Shown here: piece after piece, positions 7,636 to 12,078 of the stretch | Position numbering within the stretch: position 1 is the stretch's first letter | How the letters are laid out: each line of letters opens with the position of its first letter | From: Bacteroidota bacterium | GTDB taxonomy: Bacteria; Bacteroidota; Bacteroidia; Bacteroidales; UBA4417 | Length of the DNA: 12,078 bases | Reading direction: 5' to 3' | Assembly (NCBI GenBank): GCA_020048595.1 | Contig: JAIFMH010000062.1 | Coordinates: forward strand, 1-12,078 | Notes under the pieces: model-generated | Told to the model about the DNA's origin: nothing | Seen by the model: only the letters and a program-made list of their open reading frames with translations | Databases searched by the model: none | Program-made: the position numbers and the translations under genes

Positions 7636-9657
7636 ATGAACCAATCGAGGCTGCTTTTCATCATTACTTTCTTTTTTACGATATTCTCGTTGTTTTCAGT
7701 TGCACAGAAACCAAGCGCAGCTGGTTTATATCCTGGTAACAGGGCGCCTTTGGTGCAGCAAAAATATGTTCCGTTGCCATTGGGAAGTATTAAGCCAACA
7801 GGACATTTACTCACCATGCTTGAGCTTCAGCGCGACGGACTCACCGGAAATCTCGATAGCATCTATAAAGTGGTTTGCGGCCCTGATAATGGCTGGCTCG
7901 GCGGTACCGGCGATTGCTGGGAACGAGGTCCATACTGGATCGACGGCTTGGTGCCGCTTGCTTATATTCTTAACGATCAAAAACTGAAGGCCAAGGTGCA
8001 GAAATGGATGGATTGGTCCTTTGAAAACCAACGGCCGGATGGCTATTTTGGTCCATATCCCAATAAAGATGATACACCGAAAATTAAAGGCACCCAACAA
8101 ACAAAGAGCGAAGACTGGTGGCCTAAAATGGTGATGCTGAAAGCTATACAACAGTACTATTCAGCTACCGGCGATGAACGGGCTATCAAACTATTGACCA
8201 GTTATTTTAAATACCAGCTGAAAACTCTTCCTCAATATCCGTTGAACAACTGGACATGGTGGGGACAGCAGCGTGGTGGTGATAACCTGCAGATTGTACT
8301 GTGGCTTTATACTGTTACCGGTGACAAATTCCTTCTTGAACTGGGCGAACTGATCCATAAACAAACATTTGACTGGACAACTGTTTTTACAAACAATTCC
8401 TTACGGAAAGCCAATCCATATGCCGATCTGCATTGTGTTAACGTTGCCCAGGGATTAAAAGCACCTGTAATGTATTACCAGTTGAATGGCGGTGTGAAAT
8501 ATAAAAATGCAGTGCGTGAAGGCCTGGATGCGCTCCGCGATGTTCATGGTTTTGTAAATGGTATGTATGGCGGCGACGAAGCTATGCATGGAAACGATCC
8601 TACCCAGGGTTCTGAATTTTGTTCGGCTGTTGAAATGATGTATTCCTTTGAAAGCATGTTGCCCGTGACCGGCGATTTGTATTATGCCGATTACCTCGAA
8701 AAACTCGCATACAATGTTTTGCCAACGCAGGCTGATGATAAATTTCTCCGGAAACAATACTACCAGCAGGTAAATCAGGTGCTCGTAACGAATGAGCATC
8801 GTCATTTCGATTGCGACTATATCAGCAGCACTGTTTTTGGAACTACAACCGGGTATCCTTGCTGCCTTACCAACATGCACCAGGGTTGGCCAAAATTTGT
8901 ACAGAATTTATGGTATGCAACTTCTGACAGTGGCCTTGCTGCATTGGTTTATGGGCCTTCAGTTGTAAAAGCTAAAGTTGCCGGTGGCGTGGAGGTAGAG
9001 TTTGTTGAAAAAACAGAGTATCCTTTTTCGGACCGGATCGAATTTACCTGTAAAATAAAAAAACCTGCTAAATTCCCTTTGCACCTGCGTATTCCTTCGT
9101 GGTGTGCCGAAGCCCGGATAAGTAACAAAACAGGAATAATACAAAAAGGCAAAGGCGGTGAAGTTGCAATTATTGATCGTGAATGGAAAGACGGAGATGT
9201 TATTGTACTTGAGCTTCCTATGGAAATAAAGTTGTCCCGTTGGTTCGAAAATTCACTTGGGATTGAACGCGGTCCCCTTGTTTATGCATTGAAAATTGAG
9301 GAAGACTGGAAGGAACGCAAAACTCCAGAGCATGAAGATCCTTTCTGGGAAGTGTTTCCAACATCTCCGTGGAACTATGGTATCCCGGCCAGGACAATTG
9401 ACAGTATGGATTTCAGGGTTAATGCAGGAAGCAAAATTGATCCTATGCCCTGGAATCTCAAAAATGCTCCGATTCAGATTTCAACAAAAGGAAAGAGAAT
9501 TCCCTACTGGGGTTTGTACGAAAATTCAGCCGGTAAAATACCTAATTCACCTTATCCGCGTCGTGATCTTGGAACACCAACGGATGATATAATTCTTATT
9601 CCATACGGATGTACTACAATGCGGATCGCAGAATTTCCGGTGGTGGATTTGCCATAA
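7636..9657 (+). CDS. Secreted DUF1680 glycoside hydrolase, beta-L-arabinofuranosidase type (GH127/GH146 clan)
   Basis: Exported enzyme of 673 residues. A signal peptide covers about residues 1-23 (hydrophobic 6-22, cleavage after SVAQ likely). The catalytic domain is an (alpha/alpha)6 barrel starting at VPLPLGSIKPTGHLL (45-59), with CWERGPYWIDGLVPLAY (94-110) and NQRPDGYFGP (131-140), followed by beta-rich domains (about 430-673). The unusual active site of this family is a nucleophilic Cys bound with a zinc ion. By comparison with Bifidobacterium HypBA1 (E338, C340, C417, C418), the ligands here are E327 and C329 in GSEFCSAVE, and C409-C410 in TGYPCCLTNMHQ, all present. E315 in YGGDEAMH is a candidate acid/base. 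Characterised relatives cleave beta-L-arabinofuranosyl links in hydroxyproline-rich glycoproteins and pectin (GH127, GH146), but some have other specificities, so the exact bond is not certain. The araBD and symporter genes nearby support arabinose release. The start is 4 bases after the GH2 stop, so translational coupling is likely. Confidence 0.9.
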   Translation: MNQSRLLFIITFFFTIFSLFSVAQKPSAAGLYPGNRAPLVQQKYVPLPLGSIKPTGHLLTMLELQRDGLTGNLDSIYKVVCGPDNGWLGGTGDCWERGPYWIDGLVPLAYILNDQKLKAKVQKWMDWSFENQRPDGYFGPYPNKDDTPKIKGTQQTKSEDWWPKMVMLKAIQQYYSATGDERAIKLLTSYFKYQLKTLPQYPLNNWTWWGQQRGGDNLQIVLWLYTVTGDKFLLELGELIHKQTFDWTTVFTNNSLRKANPYADLHCVNVAQGLKAPVMYYQLNGGVKYKNAVREGLDALRDVHGFVNGMYGGDEAMHGNDPTQGSEFCSAVEMMYSFESMLPVTGDLYYADYLEKLAYNVLPTQADDKFLRKQYYQQVNQVLVTNEHRHFDCDYISSTVFGTTTGYPCCLTNMHQGWPKFVQNLWYATSDSGLAALVYGPSVVKAKVAGGVEVEFVEKTEYPFSDRIEFTCKIKKPAKFPLHLRIPSWCAEARISNKTGIIQKGKGGEVAIIDREWKDGDVIVLELPMEIKLSRWFENSLGIERGPLVYALKIEEDWKERKTPEHEDPFWEVFPTSPWNYGIPARTIDSMDFRVNAGSKIDPMPWNLKNAPIQISTKGKRIPYWGLYENSAGKIPNSPYPRRDLGTPTDDIILIPYGCTTMRIAEFPVVDLP

Positions 9658-9717
9658 GGAAATATAATTATTGCTGATGTGCGTTGAATCCCTTAGAGGA
9701 TAGAAATTTAAAAAGAA

Positions 9718-9725
9718 TACCTTTG
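9718..9725 (+). promoter_or_regulatory. Bacteroidota-type promoter -7 box for the transketolase gene
   Basis: TACCTTTG, followed by CA, is an exact match to the Bacteroidota -7 consensus TAnnTTTG and lies in the 145-base gap before the transketolase gene, giving a leader of about 70 bases. No clear -33 TTG is seen at the usual 19-21 bases upstream (nearest is 9684-9686, too far), so the match is one-sided. If real, the transketolase is expressed separately from the glycosidase pair. Confidence 0.55.
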
Positions 9726-9802
9726 CATCTTAAATTAAACGACGACAATTATACAAATAATACTGTTTTTTACTGCAATCATAACCTCTGTAAACTGATC
9801 AC

Positions 9803-11848
9803 ATGAACAAAAATCTGACAAATCTCGCTGCCGACAACATTCGTATTCTTTCAGCTGCTATGGTTGAAAAAGCCAAATCAGGGCATCCGGGCGGAGCCAT
9901 GGGTGGAGCCGATTTTATCAACATCCTTTTCACTGAGTTTCTCAGGAACGATCCAGCGGATATGGAATGGCATCTGCGCGACCGTTTTTTCCTTGATCCG
10001 GGCCATATGTCGCCTATGTTGTATTCTGTCCTGGCACTTTCGGGTAACTATTCCATCGAAGATCTTAAAAACTTCAGGCAATGGGGAAGTTGTACTCCCG
10101 GTCATCCGGAAGTGGATAGGAAAAGAGGCATCGAAAATACTTCTGGTCCGCTGGGACAAGGACATACCATGGCTGTAGGTGCTGCAATTGCAGAACGCTT
10201 TCTTTGTGCCAGGTTTGGCGAATGGATGTCGCATAAAACCTTTACTTATATCTCCGACGGAGGTGTTCAGGAAGAAATTTCACAATCGGCAGGCCGCATT
10301 GCAGGCTTTCTGGGTTTGAGTAACCTGATTATGTTTTATGATTCAAACGACATACAACTTTCAACCGAAACCAGCGCCGTTACCAGCGAAAATACCGCAA
10401 TGAAATACGAAGCCTGGGGCTGGAATGTTATGACTATTGCCGGGAATGATGCCGGTGAAATTCGCCATGCACTCACATCCGCTCTTTCGGAGAAGGACAA
10501 ACCAACCCTGATTATCGGGAAAACCATTATGGGCAAAGGTGCTGTAAAAGCGGATGGTTCCAGCTTTGAACGCAATTGTGCGACTCATGGAATGCCACTT
10601 GGCGAATCCGGTGCTTCTTTCGAAAAATCAATCGAAAATCTGGGCGGTAATCCTGCCGATCCTTTCGTTATTTTTCCTGAAGTAGCTGAAGTTTACAAAA
10701 AATCAAATGCAGAGAAATTAAAGGAAGCTTCTGTCCGTAAAGCTTCTGAACAGGAATGGCAGAAGTCTAATCCTGAACTCGCAATAAAACTTAAGCTGTT
10801 CCTGTCGGGAGAGCTGCCAAAACTTGATTTTGAATCCGTTATTCAGAAAGAAGGAATTGCTTCACGTGCGGCATCAGCGGCTATATTGGGATACCTGGCA
10901 CAGAATGTTGAGAATATGATCGTGTCATCCGCCGACCTTTCAAACAGCGATAAAACAGACGGTTTCCTCAAATATACAAAAGCACTTTCCAAAGATGATT
11001 TCAGCGGGGCATTCCTGCAGGCAGGCGTAAGTGAACTCACAATGGCTGCTATCTGCAACGGAATTGCACTTCATGGCGGAGTTTGGGCAGCATGTGCTAC
11101 TTTCTTTGTTTTCAGCGATTACATGAAACCGGCAGTACGCCTTTCGGCACTAATGGGACTTCCTGTAAAATACATCTGGACTCATGATGCTTTCCGCGTA
11201 GGCGAAGACGGACCAACCCATCAGCCGGTAGAACAGGAAGCCCAGATCAGGCTGCTTGAACAGATGAAAAACCATCATGGGCAAATGAGCCTGCTGGCTT
11301 TACGCCCTGCTGATGCTTATGAAACATCCGTAGCATGGAAAATGGCAATGGAAAATACACAAACTCCTACCGCCCTTATTTTATCAAGGCAAAACATAAA
11401 GGATCTGCCAGCAAAATCGGGTCTTTCGCAATACCAAAGTGCATTACAAGCCGGAAAAGGCGCCTACATTGTGCAGGATTGTAATGCAAAACCGGATGTG
11501 ATACTGGTTGCCAGCGGCTCCGAAGTTTCCACATTGCTGGATGGTGCTGCTTTGCTCAAAGCTGAAAAAAACCTTAATGTACGTGTAGTTTCTGTTATCT
11601 CAGAAGGGCTGTTCCGTCAGCAGGATAAAAAATACCAGCTGGATGTGATTCCGGATGATATGCCTGTTTTCGGACTAACTGCTGGTTTGCCTGTTACCCT
11701 TGCCGGACTGGTAGGTAAAAAAGGAAAAATCTGGGGACTCGATCATTTCGGATATTCAGCACCGGCAAAAGTGCTGGACGAAAAATTCGGATTTACGGCA
11801 CTCAATATTTATACCCAGGTGAATGAATTGTTGAACGAAATCAAATAA
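9803..11848 (+). CDS. tkt: Transketolase
   Basis: Cytoplasmic thiamine-diphosphate enzyme moving two-carbon ketol units between pentose phosphate pathway sugars; here it would use the D-xylulose 5-phosphate made by AraD. The 681-residue single chain is the full size of bacterial transketolases (about 660-680). The substrate-site H28 sits in KSGHPGG. PGHMSPMLYS (66-75) and TSGPLGQGHTMAVG (113-126) are conserved. The cofactor/Mg motif reads S151-D152-G153, with N182 in FYDSNDIQ, where E. coli has GDG...N. The catalytic Glu is E411 in GVSELTMAAICNGIALHGG, and the substrate loop is WTHDAFRVGEDGPTHQPVEQ (459-478) with H460 and H473. The SDG form is, as I recall, normal in Bacteroides homologues, so it is not taken as damage. 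The ATG at 9803 yields the usual short N-terminus. It follows the glycosidase gene by 145 bases and ends at a strong terminator. Specialisation for arabinose use is plausible but not shown by the sequence. Confidence 0.96.
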   Translation: MNKNLTNLAADNIRILSAAMVEKAKSGHPGGAMGGADFINILFTEFLRNDPADMEWHLRDRFFLDPGHMSPMLYSVLALSGNYSIEDLKNFRQWGSCTPGHPEVDRKRGIENTSGPLGQGHTMAVGAAIAERFLCARFGEWMSHKTFTYISDGGVQEEISQSAGRIAGFLGLSNLIMFYDSNDIQLSTETSAVTSENTAMKYEAWGWNVMTIAGNDAGEIRHALTSALSEKDKPTLIIGKTIMGKGAVKADGSSFERNCATHGMPLGESGASFEKSIENLGGNPADPFVIFPEVAEVYKKSNAEKLKEASVRKASEQEWQKSNPELAIKLKLFLSGELPKLDFESVIQKEGIASRAASAAILGYLAQNVENMIVSSADLSNSDKTDGFLKYTKALSKDDFSGAFLQAGVSELTMAAICNGIALHGGVWAACATFFVFSDYMKPAVRLSALMGLPVKYIWTHDAFRVGEDGPTHQPVEQEAQIRLLEQMKNHHGQMSLLALRPADAYETSVAWKMAMENTQTPTALILSRQNIKDLPAKSGLSQYQSALQAGKGAYIVQDCNAKPDVILVASGSEVSTLLDGAALLKAEKNLNVRVVSVISEGLFRQQDKKYQLDVIPDDMPVFGLTAGLPVTLAGLVGKKGKIWGLDHFGYSAPAKVLDEKFGFTALNIYTQVNELLNEIK

Positions 11849-11886
11849 ATTAAAATTTTATAAATAAACAGATAGTGTAGATCCGG

Positions 11887-11930
11887 AAATCCACTTATAA
11901 GCTATTGTCTTATAAGTGGATTTTAATTTT
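11887..11930 (+). terminator. Strong terminator after the transketolase gene
   Basis: A perfect 15-bp hairpin pairs 11887-11901 (AAATCCACTTATAAG) with 11909-11923 (CTTATAAGTGGATTT) over a 7-base loop, followed by TAATTTT. It is 38 bases after the stop codon. Because the stem starts with AAA and has A/T-rich flanks on both sides, it could stop transcription from either direction, useful if the next gene beyond the window is convergent. Confidence 0.85.
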
Positions 11931-12078
11931 ATAGTGCTCCGCCAGGACGATAGTATAGTGCGATGGATACTATGAAATTTGTTATAGCAGGTTCAATAGA
12001 TATATAGCATATATAAGTATTGCTTCGATCAGAAAACTGTATTTAAATGAGTTTTATGTAATACAATAGTCCGTTAAT
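11931..12078 (+). other. Non-coding tail of the window
   Basis: A/T-rich sequence without a usable reading frame. It contains a 7-bp inverted repeat, ATAGTAT at 11950-11956 with ATACTAT at 11967-11973, and an alternating run of TATATA around 12000-12017. No tRNA, promoter of standard form, or start of a gene is recognisable before the window ends. Confidence 0.5.

Noticed and set aside
8455..8880. A 141-codon minus-strand frame within the DUF1680 gene
   Set aside because: It is entirely inside a well-supported gene on the opposite strand; such shadows are expected and the peptide shows no recognisable motif.
11976..12020. Possible tRNA T-arm (GGTTCAAT near 11990)
   Set aside because: No matching acceptor, D or anticodon stems can be folded around it.
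1..12078. A new defence, mobile or CRISPR-like system
   Set aside because: No CRISPR-type spaced repeats, transposase, integrase, toxin-antitoxin or nuclease genes are visible; all substantial frames are accounted for by carbohydrate metabolism genes and one hydrolase.

Overview
This window is a one-strand run of seven genes whose main theme is catabolism of L-arabinose and arabinose-containing plant glycans. Reading left to right on the + strand: the 3' part of a sodium/solute symporter (5' end outside the window), araD (L-ribulose-5-phosphate 4-epimerase), araB (L-ribulokinase), a secreted beta-lactamase-fold serine hydrolase, a secreted GH2 glycosidase, a secreted DUF1680/GH127-type beta-L-arabinofuranosidase-like enzyme, and a full-length transketolase. 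No gene on the minus strand is convincing.

The organism is most likely a member of the Bacteroidota. Start codons lack an obvious Shine-Dalgarno and are preceded by A/T-rich sequence. A perfect TAnnTTTG promoter -7 element lies upstream of the transketolase gene. The transketolase has the 'SDG...N' version of the thiamine-diphosphate motif that I associate with Bacteroides relatives. The symporter, GH2 and DUF1680 sequences also look like Bacteroidota families. Moderate base composition and the protein style would fit an environmental Bacteroidales/Marinilabiliales lineage, but I cannot place it more precisely.

The genes form a coherent pathway. The GH2 and DUF1680 enzymes, translated four bases apart and both with signal peptides, would release sugars from plant glycan side chains in the periplasm or outside the cell. 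The serine hydrolase could remove ester decorations, although this is a guess. The symporter would bring a monosaccharide across the inner membrane. AraB and AraD would convert L-ribulose to D-xylulose-5-phosphate, and transketolase would pass that into the pentose phosphate pathway. The isomerase AraA, a regulator, and any SusC/SusD pair are not in the window; AraA probably lies upstream, beyond position 1.

Regulatory structure: a strong hairpin terminator closes the symporter gene only 14 bases before the araD start, and another near-perfect one follows the transketolase gene. The three longer spacers (2074-2325, 4006-4357, 11849-12078) contain a 16-bp tandem duplication, weak hairpins and candidate promoter boxes, but no genes.

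The most unusual feature is in the symporter. Compared with the SGLT family, about 22 residues between the sixth and seventh conserved helices appear to be cleanly missing, in frame. I found no convincing evidence for an undescribed biological system; this is mostly an ordinary sugar-utilisation locus with a few points worth checking.
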